Below, piece by piece: positions 1-5,971 of a stretch of DNA of 6,036 nucleotides (positions are counted from its first letter, which is position 1; every line of letters begins with the position of its first letter). The DNA is from Deltaproteobacteria bacterium. GTDB taxonomy: Bacteria; Desulfobacterota; Syntrophia; Syntrophales; UBA2185. Below the pieces are notes generated by a model. That model was not told the origin of the DNA, ran no database searches, and worked only from the letters and a program-made list of their open reading frames with translations. A program made the position numbers and the translations under genes. The stretch is from NCBI GenBank assembly GCA_026388495.1, contig JAPLJQ010000029.1:1-6036 (forward strand), in the 5' to 3' direction.

Positions 1-557
1 ACATCATGAAGGAAATAAACGCATTGACGCCCTCTTATGCGGGGATTACCTGCGAAAGGCTTGAAAAGGGACAAGGCATTCAATGGCCCTGCCCAAACGA
101 GGAACACGGAGGGACGCCCTACCTGCACAGAGACAGGTTCTCCAAAGGCATGGGCACGTTTCTGCCGTGCGACTTCAAACCCGTCGCCGAGGTGCCCGAT
201 GAAGAGTACGATTTCATGCTCACAACGGGTCGCATTTACTATCATTACCACACGGGAACGATGACCCGGCGGACGAGTATCCTGGAAAGAGAGGCTCCGG
301 CGCCGCTCATCGAAATCAACCCCGATGATGCAAAGAGGCTCGGCATCAGGGGCAATGATGTCATCGAGGTGACATCAAGGAGAGGCTCCATAAAGGCAAG
401 GGCGGAACTTACCACCAGGGTGCCGAGAAAGGTGGTGTTTTCCACGTTCCATTTCCATGAAGCGCCCGTCAATGTGCTGACAAACCCGGCACACGATCCG
501 GTTGCAAAGATTCCCGAATACAAGGGATGTGCCGTCAAAGTCAGGAGGTGCATATGA
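1..557 (+). CDS. fdhA: Formate dehydrogenase catalytic (alpha) subunit, C-terminal part, 5'-truncated by window edge
   Basis: This is the C-terminal end of a molybdopterin (Mo/W) oxidoreductase of the formate dehydrogenase type, which oxidises formate to CO2 and passes electrons to iron-sulfur partners. The frame is open to the left edge. The first ATG, at 6, is probably internal, because the residues after it (INALTPSYAGITCERLE) resemble the interior of FdhA proteins. Counting from that Met, residues 68-182 form the molybdopterin-dinucleotide-binding C-terminal domain. It starts with the typical LTTGRIYYHYHTGTMTRR stretch (72-89) and continues through INPDDAKRLGI, and FHFHEAPVN near 148-156. 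Family members are usually about 650-900 residues, so most of the protein, including the N-terminal cluster and the Cys/Sec active site, lies upstream. The stop overlaps the next start (ATGA, 554-557). Formate specificity is inferred from C-terminal similarity; another substrate within the superfamily is possible but less likely. Confidence 0.88.
   Translation, partial: IMKEINALTPSYAGITCERLEKGQGIQWPCPNEEHGGTPYLHRDRFSKGMGTFLPCDFKPVAEVPDEEYDFMLTTGRIYYHYHTGTMTRRTSILEREAPAPLIEINPDDAKRLGIRGNDVIEVTSRRGSIKARAELTTRVPRKVVFSTFHFHEAPVNVLTNPAHDPVAKIPEYKGCAVKVRRCI
543..550 (+). promoter_or_regulatory. Ribosome binding site of the iron-sulfur subunit gene
   Basis: AGGAGGTG lies five to seven bases before the ATG at 554, inside the 3' end of the formate dehydrogenase gene. 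It decides the start of the second gene: an ATG at 527 in the same frame would add nine residues but has no comparable site. The stop of one gene and start of the next share ATGA, which suggests translational coupling. Confidence 0.85.
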
Positions 558-1573
558 AAACACTTGCAAAAAAAGACATCAACCGTCTTCTCAAGACATG
601 GACAAAAGACTATACGGTTCTGGCGCCTTCCAGAAGAGCTTCGGGAGATTGCATTTTTGAGCCTTTTCAGGAAGATTCGTTCACTCTCGAATACGGGAAA
701 CCATCTCTCCCGCCGAAGGCGGTGTTTCTGCCGCACAGTGATGTCATCTTCAATGTTGAAAATAATGAATTCCGGGAGGTGGTATCGGCAAGAAAGACGA
801 TCCTGTTCGGGATACGATCCTGCGACATGATGGGCATCTGTCAATCCACGAGCTTTATGACCCGGGATCAAAAAGATATTTATTACAGCGAAAAGCGGTC
901 TCGGACAATCAGCATTGTCATGGCCTGTCCCGGTCCCCAGAACGAAACGTGTTTCTGCACGACAACGCGCAGCGGACCGGTTGCAGAAAAGGGATTCGAT
1001 CTGCTGTTCTATGACATGGGGAATATCTTGATGATCGAAACGGGCAGCCAGAGGGGAAAAGACTTGTTGTCAGCAGATCATTTCACCGATATGGACGACG
1101 CCCTCGCACGGGAAAAAATCCAAAAATTCAAGGAAAAAGCCTTCGGAGACATGCCAACGGTAAATGCCGTCATTGAGGCCATGAACAAGCTCGAAGACGG
1201 CACAACCAATGAGAAGATTTGGGAATACTTTGGCAATAAATGTATCATGTGTGGAGGGTGTGCGTACGTGTGTCCCACATGCACCTGTTTCAATGTCTAT
1301 GATCAGGAATCAAGCCCGGGCAGCGGTCTGCGGGCAAGGGCCTGGGACACCTGCCTCTTCGGCGGTTTTACGCGCGAGGCGTCCGGCCACAATCCGAGAT
1401 CTACCCAGGCGTCAAGGCTTCAGAGACGGCATGAACACAAGCTTCGTTACTACAACAGGACCGACATCCAGGAAGCCCTGTGCGGATGTGTGGGTTGCGG
1501 TCGCTGCTCCGACTACTGCCCCGTCAAAATCGGCACACTGGAAGTGGCAAAAGCCATCAATAATGAACGATAA
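554..1573 (+). CDS. 4Fe-4S dicluster electron-transfer subunit, HydB/AsrA-like (sulfhydrogenase beta / anaerobic sulfite reductase A family)
   Basis: This 339-residue cytosolic iron-sulfur protein probably carries electrons between the formate dehydrogenase upstream and a further partner. Two ferredoxin motifs of the form CxxCxxCxxxCP bind [4Fe-4S] clusters: C230, C233, C236, C240 and C312, C315, C318, C322. Family hallmarks outside the clusters are FGIRSCD (85-91), ACPGPQNETCFCTTT with C125, C133 and C135 (124-138), and WDTCLFGGFTREASGHNPR (264-282). These match the beta subunit of archaeal-type sulfhydrogenase (HydB), AsrA and related FDH/Hdr-associated proteins. Extra cysteines C243 and C245 follow the first cluster. 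No flavin or NAD-binding domain is present. Relatives usually sit next to a separate FAD/NAD(P)-binding subunit (HydG/AsrB type), but the next gene here is a receiver protein, so that partner is upstream, elsewhere or absent. The family call is firm; the physiological acceptor is unknown. Confidence 0.87.
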   Translation: MKTLAKKDINRLLKTWTKDYTVLAPSRRASGDCIFEPFQEDSFTLEYGKPSLPPKAVFLPHSDVIFNVENNEFREVVSARKTILFGIRSCDMMGICQSTSFMTRDQKDIYYSEKRSRTISIVMACPGPQNETCFCTTTRSGPVAEKGFDLLFYDMGNILMIETGSQRGKDLLSADHFTDMDDALAREKIQKFKEKAFGDMPTVNAVIEAMNKLEDGTTNEKIWEYFGNKCIMCGGCAYVCPTCTCFNVYDQESSPGSGLRARAWDTCLFGGFTREASGHNPRSTQASRLQRRHEHKLRYYNRTDIQEALCGCVGCGRCSDYCPVKIGTLEVAKAINNER

Positions 1574-1574
1574 C

Positions 1575-1580
1575 GGAGGT
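1575..1580 (+). promoter_or_regulatory. Ribosome binding site of the stand-alone receiver gene
   Basis: GGAGGT ends five bases before the ATG at 1586 and begins two bases after the stop of the iron-sulfur subunit gene. The 12-base spacer leaves no room for a separate promoter of usual size, so the receiver is read from the same transcript. Confidence 0.8.
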
Positions 1581-1585
1581 TCCCC

Positions 1586-1975
1586 ATGACTGAGAAAAAA
1601 AAGATACTGATCATCGATGACGATAAGGACTATGGCGAGGCGCTCCGGATTGTTCTGGAGAATAACGGTTTCATGGTTGATCATGTTCTGAATATCCAGG
1701 ACGGCCGTAAAACCCTGGAAGCTGACAGGCCGGACTTGATCATCCTTGATGTGATGATGGACAAGCACACGGACGGGTTCGATCTTTGCTACAGCCTGAA
1801 ACACGACGATACATGCAGCAATATCCCCATCCTGATGGTAACTGCCGTTACTGACAAAACAGGGTTTAAGTTCTCTCCTGATACGGACGGTGAATATCTG
1901 CAGGCGGACGATTATGTGGCAAAGCCCATTCCTGTTCCGGAACTTCTCTCAAGGGTGAAAAGATTGATCGGCTGA
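1586..1975 (+). CDS. Stand-alone response regulator receiver domain protein (single domain, divergent beta4-beta5 region)
   Basis: The 129-residue protein consists only of a CheY-like receiver domain. The acidic pocket is D11-D13 (ILIIDDD), the likely phosphoacceptor is D55 (LIILDVMMD), the switch threonine is T86 (MVTA) and the conserved lysine is K113 (VAKP). No output domain follows. Two things are unusual. The proline that normally lies four positions after the phospho-aspartate is replaced by D59. The T86-to-K113 interval is 27 residues against 22 in the NtrC-type receiver at 4622, the extra length lying in KTGFKFSPDTDGEYLQADD. From memory, receivers with this FKFSP-TDGEYL segment occur near hydrogenase, Hdr or formate dehydrogenase genes in anaerobes, with unknown role. 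Its place at the end of the redox operon suggests a signalling or protein-protein role tied to that enzyme. The nearby histidine kinase is a candidate phosphodonor, by inference only. Confidence 0.9.
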   Translation: MTEKKKILIIDDDKDYGEALRIVLENNGFMVDHVLNIQDGRKTLEADRPDLIILDVMMDKHTDGFDLCYSLKHDDTCSNIPILMVTAVTDKTGFKFSPDTDGEYLQADDYVAKPIPVPELLSRVKRLIG

Positions 1976-2006
1976 ACCCGCATATCATCCTTCCCGGCGC
2001 ACCGTA

Positions 2007-2053
2007 GAATGACGGTTTCGCGAAAAAGCCTGATAACCCCTGTTTCGTCATTC
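2007..2053 (+). repeat. Imperfect inverted repeat GAATGACG / CGTCATTC with internal TTTCGCGAAA palindrome
   Basis: GAATGACG (2007-2014) is matched by CGTCATTC (2046-2053) across a 31-base interval that contains the perfect 10-base palindrome TTTCGCGAAA (2016-2025). The right arm overlaps the left end of the next repeat. It may be a degenerate third copy of the GTCATTC-type repeat, or weak 3'-end structure of the upstream operon. There is no T-run, so it is not called a terminator. Confidence 0.5.
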
Positions 2054-2061
2054 CGGACTTG

Positions 2062-2192
2062 GAGACTGTGTCATAATAGGAAAAAATGTCATTCCGAACG
2101 AATGTGAGGAATCTTAAGATGTTAATATTATTAGCCATTAAGATTTCTCGTTTCACTCGAAATGACAAAAAAGAGAATTACGACACAGTCTC
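2062..2192 (+). mobile_element. 131-bp MITE-like element inserted in the palindromic repeat
   Basis: The ends are inverted repeats of 16 bases with one mismatch: GAGACTGTGTCATAAT (2062-2077) and ATTACGACACAGTCTC (2177-2192); the outer 11 bases are perfect. TTG flanks both sides (2059-2061 and 2193-2195), consistent with a 3-bp target duplication. The two halves remain about 70% complementary over 56 positions by hand alignment. At 131 bp there is no room for a transposase, so any movement would need an enzyme supplied elsewhere. The transposase family is not identified. The flanking repeat becomes intact when the element is deleted, which is the strongest support for insertion. Confidence 0.75.
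2087..2167 (+). repeat. Palindromic core of the inserted element (TGTCATT ... AATGACA)
   Basis: TGTCATT (2087-2093) pairs with AATGACA (2161-2167), and AATCTTAA (2110-2117) pairs with TTAAGATT (2138-2145). Between these, the arms are similar (GAGGAATCTTAA against GAGAAATCTTAA). Reverse-strand reading gives MSFRVKREIL and VISSETRNL, which I recognise from spurious ORFs over another common dispersed repeat. A-runs border both sides (2081-2086 and 2168-2172), so this could be a separate repeat lodged inside the MITE-like ends, but A-runs are weak evidence for a duplication. Confidence 0.6.
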
Positions 2193-2236
2193 TTGATCCG
2201 GAATCCAGTTTTTTCCAGTTGTTACGTGTTCTCTGG

Positions 2237-2266
2237 ATTCCGGCTTTCGCCGGAATGACAATTTTT
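2237..2266 (+). terminator. Terminator-like hairpin within the right repeat arm
   Basis: ATTCCGGC (2237-2244) and GCCGGAAT (2249-2256) form an 8-bp stem with a TTTC loop, followed after five bases by TTTTT (2262-2266). This could end transcription from the redox operon before the histidine kinase gene. The gap between stem and T-run is longer than in a classic intrinsic terminator, and the hairpin belongs to a dispersed repeat, so the role is uncertain. Confidence 0.3.
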
Positions 2267-2365
2267 AGACAAAATTCGACTTTATACGAGTTCATCAAAG
2301 AATGATTGATAATGCCGGGTTGTCCGTGATAGTGTTCGGGTGATTTCTGACATCGGGCAGACACA

Positions 2366-4372
2366 ATGAAAATCACTGAGAGTCTCATAGAGCGGCTTTT
2401 CAAGTTAAATTTGCAAAGCCGCCTTGTCGTCGGGTTCCTGATCGCCACATGCCTCACGGGTTTATTCGCCACCATTATCAGCGTATGGACCATCAACAGG
2501 AGCACCATTGCAGAGGTTCAGAACAGGGTGCGCCAGGACATCAATACGGCAAAGCTGATCTATAACGGTACGCTTCAGAAAATAACGTCCCTGATTCAGT
2601 TTACCGCCGAAGGATCCGATCTGCGTGAGCCTGTAACCGGGCAGGATATCGCCCGAATGGGACACTTAAGAGGACTCATACGAAAAGGGACGGACCCTCA
2701 GTTTCAGGATAACCACCTTTTCCTCGATATGATCACCATCGTGGATAACGGCGGGAATGTCCTGTACAGGGCGGGCAATCCGGAGATCAGAGGAGACAAC
2801 CTCCTGCAGGACCCCTTCGTCAGAAACTGCATAGAAAAAAAGACTCCCCTGTCCTCAACCGAGCTCATGTCCATTGAAAGTATTTTAAGGGAAAACCCGG
2901 CCCTCTCGGAACGGGCGAAAACGCACATTATAAAGACGCCCCTGGCAGCGGAAATAACCGAAGACAAGCTCTCGGAAGGCATGGTCATGAGAGCCGCCTA
3001 CCCGATTATGAACAAACAAAAGAAACTTCTCGGCATTCTGATCGGAGGCGTTCTGATAAACAAGGACAACGCCATCGTGGATCAGATAAAAGAGACCGTC
3101 TATCATGGTGAAAAATACAATGGCCGTGAAATGGGAGTGGCCACCATTTTCCAGGGAGGCGTGCGCATATCCACGAACGTCATGACAAAGGATAACAGGC
3201 GGGCCATCGGCACCATTCTTTCCAAAGAGGTCTATGATCAGGTCATCAGAGAAGGCAAAGACTGGGTGGGCAGGGCTTTCGTCGTTAATGACTGGTACAT
3301 CACCACCTATACCCCGATCTTCAACATGGATAAAACGCTCATCGGCGTCCTCTACACGGGCATCCTTGAAGCCAAATACCGGGACATACAATGGAAGACG
3401 ATCTGGATAAACCTGGGAATAACAACCCTTGGCATGATCATCGCCTTTATTATTTCCCTTCGCCTGGGAAACACCATCATCACGAGAATACGCATGCTGA
3501 AGGAGGCGACGGAAGCCATCGCCTCGGGAAACCTGGACTACAAACTGTCACCCGATAAAATCTCGGGATTCGACATGCTGGACGAGGCGTTCAACTACAT
3601 GTCCAGATCTCTGAAAGACCACGATGATCAACTTCAGAAAATGCATCAGCAACTGGCAAAAACGGAAAAACTGACCGCCCTGGGTGAGATGGCGGCGGGT
3701 GTCGCTCACGAGATCAACAACCCTCTGGGCGGGATCCTGCTGTACAGCAACCTCGTCCTGGAAGACATCCCGGAGGACAGCCCCGCACGGGAAAACATGC
3801 AGAAGATCGTCTACCAGACGAACCGGTGCAAAGAAATCGTACAGAGCCTGCTGGACTTTGCGAGAACGCCGACAGGCGACATGCTTCCTCTGCAGATAAA
3901 CCAGGCCATCACCACCTCTCTCAAGCTGGTAAGGGACCAGTCCATGTTCCACGGGATCGAAATAGAAACCCATCTTGCAGAGAATCTGCCCGAAGTGATA
4001 GGCGACAGGTCAAGGCTGGAAGAGGTTTTCCTGAATCTTTTCATCAATGCGGCGGATGCCATGAAGGGCAGCGGAAAGCTTTCGATTGTCACGGGGCTGA
4101 GCACAAACAATGGCATCAGGATTTTCATATCAGACACGGGCAAAGGGATAGATGAAGAACACCTTTCCCACATCTTTGAACCATTCTTCACAACGAAGGA
4201 ACCCGGTAAGGGAACGGGACTGGGACTTTCCATCGTCTATGGAATCATCCGGAAACACAACGGCACGATCGATGCGGAGAGCGAACCCGGAAAGGGGACC
4301 ACTTTCATCATATCCTTGCCCGCATACAGGGGAAAATACAGCGGTATGGATGACGATGTCTTCTACAGCTGA
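2366..4372 (+). CDS. Membrane sensor histidine kinase: Cache-like sensor, HAMP, HisKA, HATPase
   Basis: This 668-residue inner-membrane kinase phosphorylates a partner regulator in response to an unknown extracytoplasmic signal. TM1 lies at about residues 20-42 and TM2 at about 343-365. The roughly 300 residues between them resemble a Cache-type sensor, with repeated features such as FLDMITIVDNGGNVLYRAG (119-137), and DWYITTYTPIFNMDKTLIGV (309-328). A HAMP domain (about 366-418) and a short coiled coil lead to the H-box GEMAAGVAHEINNPLGG with H448. The ATPase domain has the N-box with N557 and N561, DTGKGI (590-595), FEPFFTTK (604-611) and GKGTGLGLS (614-622). All catalytic motifs are intact and no PAS or receiver domain is fused. 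The ATG at 2366 keeps TM1 near the N-terminus; the Shine-Dalgarno before it is weak. The NtrC-type gene downstream is the likely partner. Ligands of related Cache kinases include carboxylates, but nothing here identifies one. Confidence 0.92.
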   Translation: MKITESLIERLFKLNLQSRLVVGFLIATCLTGLFATIISVWTINRSTIAEVQNRVRQDINTAKLIYNGTLQKITSLIQFTAEGSDLREPVTGQDIARMGHLRGLIRKGTDPQFQDNHLFLDMITIVDNGGNVLYRAGNPEIRGDNLLQDPFVRNCIEKKTPLSSTELMSIESILRENPALSERAKTHIIKTPLAAEITEDKLSEGMVMRAAYPIMNKQKKLLGILIGGVLINKDNAIVDQIKETVYHGEKYNGREMGVATIFQGGVRISTNVMTKDNRRAIGTILSKEVYDQVIREGKDWVGRAFVVNDWYITTYTPIFNMDKTLIGVLYTGILEAKYRDIQWKTIWINLGITTLGMIIAFIISLRLGNTIITRIRMLKEATEAIASGNLDYKLSPDKISGFDMLDEAFNYMSRSLKDHDDQLQKMHQQLAKTEKLTALGEMAAGVAHEINNPLGGILLYSNLVLEDIPEDSPARENMQKIVYQTNRCKEIVQSLLDFARTPTGDMLPLQINQAITTSLKLVRDQSMFHGIEIETHLAENLPEVIGDRSRLEEVFLNLFINAADAMKGSGKLSIVTGLSTNNGIRIFISDTGKGIDEEHLSHIFEPFFTTKEPGKGTGLGLSIVYGIIRKHNGTIDAESEPGKGTTFIISLPAYRGKYSGMDDDVFYS

Positions 4373-4480
4373 TCTGCAGGAAACGGCCGTCAAAAAGTTC
4401 CTGATGTATCCTGAAGCTTTCTCTTGCACAATCCCGTGAAATATCATAGCATTCCTCAAGCTCAGCCTTGCCTGTGGGGA

Positions 4481-4498
4481 GATCCTCTCTCGAGGATC
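4481..4498 (+). repeat. Short perfect hairpin GATCCTC-TCTC-GAGGATC
   Basis: A 7-bp perfect stem (4481-4487 with 4492-4498) closes a 4-base loop. No T-run follows, so it is not an intrinsic terminator by sequence. It may be a fragment of a dispersed repeat or an RNA structure within the two-gene transcript. Confidence 0.5.
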
Positions 4499-4555
4499 CG
4501 AATGATTGCGTCTAACCCCCATGCCCGGGGTGGGCACAACGAAGGATGAAAATCA

Positions 4556-4600
4556 CCCCCCTCCCTCCACCGTCGAGGGGGAGGGATACAAGGAGGGGGG
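4556..4600 (+). repeat. C-rich/G-rich inverted repeat with two alternative stems, upstream of the NtrC-type gene
   Basis: CCCCCCTCC (4556-4564) is the exact reverse complement of GGAGGGGGG (4592-4600). The overlapping CCCTCCC (4559-4565) is the exact reverse complement of GGGAGGG (4579-4585). The two pairings cannot form together. The right end lies 21 bases before the GTG start at 4622. C/G-rich palindromes of this kind are common dispersed intergenic repeats in deltaproteobacteria (from memory). An effect on translation of the regulator is possible, but only inferred. Confidence 0.6.
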
Positions 4601-4613
4601 CATTTTCATATAA

Positions 4614-4618
4614 AGGGG
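4614..4618 (+). promoter_or_regulatory. Probable ribosome binding site of the NtrC-type regulator
   Basis: AGGGG at 4614-4618 precedes the GTG at 4622 by only three bases, closer than ideal. A second in-frame GTG at 4634 is too far from it (15 bases). The first ATG in frame lies well inside the receiver domain, so a GTG start is required. The choice of 4622 is likely but not certain. Confidence 0.5.
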
Positions 4619-4621
4619 AAA

Positions 4622-5971
4622 GTGAAAGAAGCGGTGAAGAAAAGCAATAAAATTCTCATTATCGACGATGAGGAATCCATCCGGGACGGATGTCATCAGA
4701 TCCTTTCCCGGAAAGGCCATCATGTCGAGAGTACGGGGGATGCTGTTTGCGGCCTTGAAATGGCTCTCCGGGACGCCTATGACCTGATTCTTCTGGATGT
4801 CAGAATGCCCAAAATGGGAGGCTTGGAGATCCTGAAAAAACTCAAAGAAAACAGCGTATCGGCAAAGGTTATCATCATCACCGGATACGGAACCATTTCA
4901 ATGGCTGTTGAAGCCATGCGTCAGGGCGCATTCAATTTTCTTACGAAGCCATACTCTGCAATCGAACTCAAGGACGCCGTCGACGATGCGTTCAAAGAAG
5001 ATGAAGGACATGACGTTGAAAAAGATCTTTCCGTATTGATCGGGTCCAGCGATTACATGAAAGAACTCAAGGATTCGATCAAGCGGATCGCACAGACCGA
5101 CAGCACTGTTCTCATCACAGGAGAAAGCGGCACAGGGAAAGAGCTTGTCGCACAGACCGTCCACCACCTGAGCAAACGGGCCGACAAACATTTCATTCCC
5201 GTCGACTGTTCCTCCCTTGTTGAAAATCTCATGGAAAGCGAACTGTTCGGCCATCTCAAAGGGGCTTTCAGCGGCGCCACGGAATCACGTGAAGGGCGTT
5301 TCCAGATGGCGAACAAAGGGACCCTCTTCCTCGACGAAATTTCCAACATCAGCCTCAATATCCAGGCAAAGTTATTGCGGGTCATTCAGGAGCAGGAAGT
5401 GCCGCGGGTCGGCAAATCGACACCTGAGAAGGTGGACGTCAGGCTCATTGCAGCGACCAACAAGGATATCCGGTCCGAAATCGAAACGGGAAGATTCAGG
5501 GAAGACCTGTTCTACCGGATTTCCGTCGTGCCCCTTAACATCAAGCCCTTGAGAGAACACAAGGCCGACATTCTTTCCATTGCCCTGCACTATCTCGACC
5601 TGTACACAGTGAAATATGACAGCAAGGTGCGGCGTCTTTCCGAAGAAGCAAAGAAATCGCTGCTGTCATACAGATGGCCCGGGAACATCAGGGAACTGAA
5701 AAACACGATGGAACGTCTGTGTGTCCTTTGTGATCATCAGGAGGTAAATCTGTCCGATATCCTCTACTATGGCCAAAGCGACGGGGGGAAGGCTCCCGTC
5801 GCCGATTCCGCATCGGGCAGAGTCACCCTGATCGATGTTGAAAAGGAACACATCGAAAAAGCTCTCAGCCATTTCCATTTTCAGATCAACAAGACGGCAA
5901 AGTTCCTGGGTATCGACAGAAAGACCCTGAGAATAAAAATGCGTAACTACGGAATAAAATCAGAACCGTGA
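4622..5971 (+). CDS. NtrC-family sigma-54-dependent response regulator (receiver, AAA+, Fis-type HTH)
   Basis: This 449-residue cytosolic transcription activator opens sigma-54 promoters when phosphorylated, probably by the kinase encoded upstream. The receiver (about 10-125) has D15/D16, phosphoacceptor D59 (LLDVRMP), T87 and K109. The AAA+ domain (about 138-365) has Walker A GESGTGKE (167-174), Walker B GTLFLDEI (233-240), sensor I LIAATN (275-280), the arginine-finger region RFREDLFYR with R293 and R299, and the sensor II region WPGNIREL (352-359). The sigma-54 contact loop reads GAFSGA (214-219) instead of GAFTGA, with Ser at the critical Thr position. This conservative change occurs in the family and probably keeps activity. 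A Fis-type helix-turn-helix ends the protein (about 405-446, INKTAKFLGIDRKTLRIKMRNYGI). Length and domain order are typical. Translation starts at GTG. Target promoters are unknown; the neighbouring formate dehydrogenase operon is one candidate. Confidence 0.94.
   Translation: MKEAVKKSNKILIIDDEESIRDGCHQILSRKGHHVESTGDAVCGLEMALRDAYDLILLDVRMPKMGGLEILKKLKENSVSAKVIIITGYGTISMAVEAMRQGAFNFLTKPYSAIELKDAVDDAFKEDEGHDVEKDLSVLIGSSDYMKELKDSIKRIAQTDSTVLITGESGTGKELVAQTVHHLSKRADKHFIPVDCSSLVENLMESELFGHLKGAFSGATESREGRFQMANKGTLFLDEISNISLNIQAKLLRVIQEQEVPRVGKSTPEKVDVRLIAATNKDIRSEIETGRFREDLFYRISVVPLNIKPLREHKADILSIALHYLDLYTVKYDSKVRRLSEEAKKSLLSYRWPGNIRELKNTMERLCVLCDHQEVNLSDILYYGQSDGGKAPVADSASGRVTLIDVEKEHIEKALSHFHFQINKTAKFLGIDRKTLRIKMRNYGIKSEP

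Larger units (their letters stand above)
2047..2259 (+). repeat. Dispersed palindromic repeat (GTCATTCCGG type), interrupted by an inserted element
   Basis: The left arm reads GTCATTCCGG (2047-2056), ACTTG, [insert 2062-2192], TTGAT, CCGGAATCCAG (2198-2208). The right arm reads CTGGATTCCGG (2233-2243), CTTTCG, CCGGAATGAC (2250-2259). When the insert and one TTG copy are removed, the left arm is the reverse complement of the right arm except for its small loop. Each arm is itself a hairpin. The reverse-strand translation contains VIPAKAGIQ, a peptide I recognise from spurious short ORFs over a very common bacterial intergenic repeat. That recognition is from memory; the arm geometry is directly visible. 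Confidence 0.85.
4373..4621 (+). other. Intergenic spacer between kinase and regulator genes
   Basis: This 249-base spacer holds no convincing gene. It contains a GATCCTC hairpin (4481-4498), a TGCCC/GGGCA inverted repeat (4522-4526 with 4532-4536) and a C-run/G-run inverted repeat (4556-4600) just before the regulator. I could not find a convincing sigma-70 or sigma-54 promoter. The kinase and regulator may still be cotranscribed, but the spacing is large for a tight operon. Confidence 0.6.

Noticed and set aside
527..553. Upstream ATG giving a 348-residue version of the iron-sulfur subunit
   Set aside because: The strong AGGAGG site at 543-548 is placed for the ATG at 554, and the extra nine residues (MCRQSQEVH) are encoded partly by that site.
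245..871. A 208-codon open frame on the minus strand
   Set aside because: It lies opposite two genes with clear family motifs, and its translation shows no recognisable domain. It is a shadow of the coding strands.
2266..2288. TAGACA and TATACG as -35/-10 boxes for the kinase gene
   Set aside because: The spacing is 11 bases rather than about 17, and no better -10 lies at the right distance.
1976..2365. CRISPR array or RNA gene in the repeat-rich intergenic region
   Set aside because: Repeats are inverted rather than regularly spaced direct copies, and no tRNA or other structured RNA fold was recognised.
2131..2508. A 125-codon minus-strand frame containing VIPAKAGIQ and VISSETRNL
   Set aside because: These peptides are translations of dispersed palindromic repeats and recur as spurious hypothetical proteins. 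The frame also runs into the kinase gene on the opposite strand.
4411..4432. TGAAGC ... TTGCA as a possible sigma-54 promoter
   Set aside because: The -24 element lacks the required GG, so the match to TGGCAC-N5-TTGCA is too poor.
4577..4618. G-quadruplex from four G-runs on the + strand
   Set aside because: Loops of about 9 and 14 bases are long, and the G-runs are better explained as arms of the inverted repeats with the C tract.
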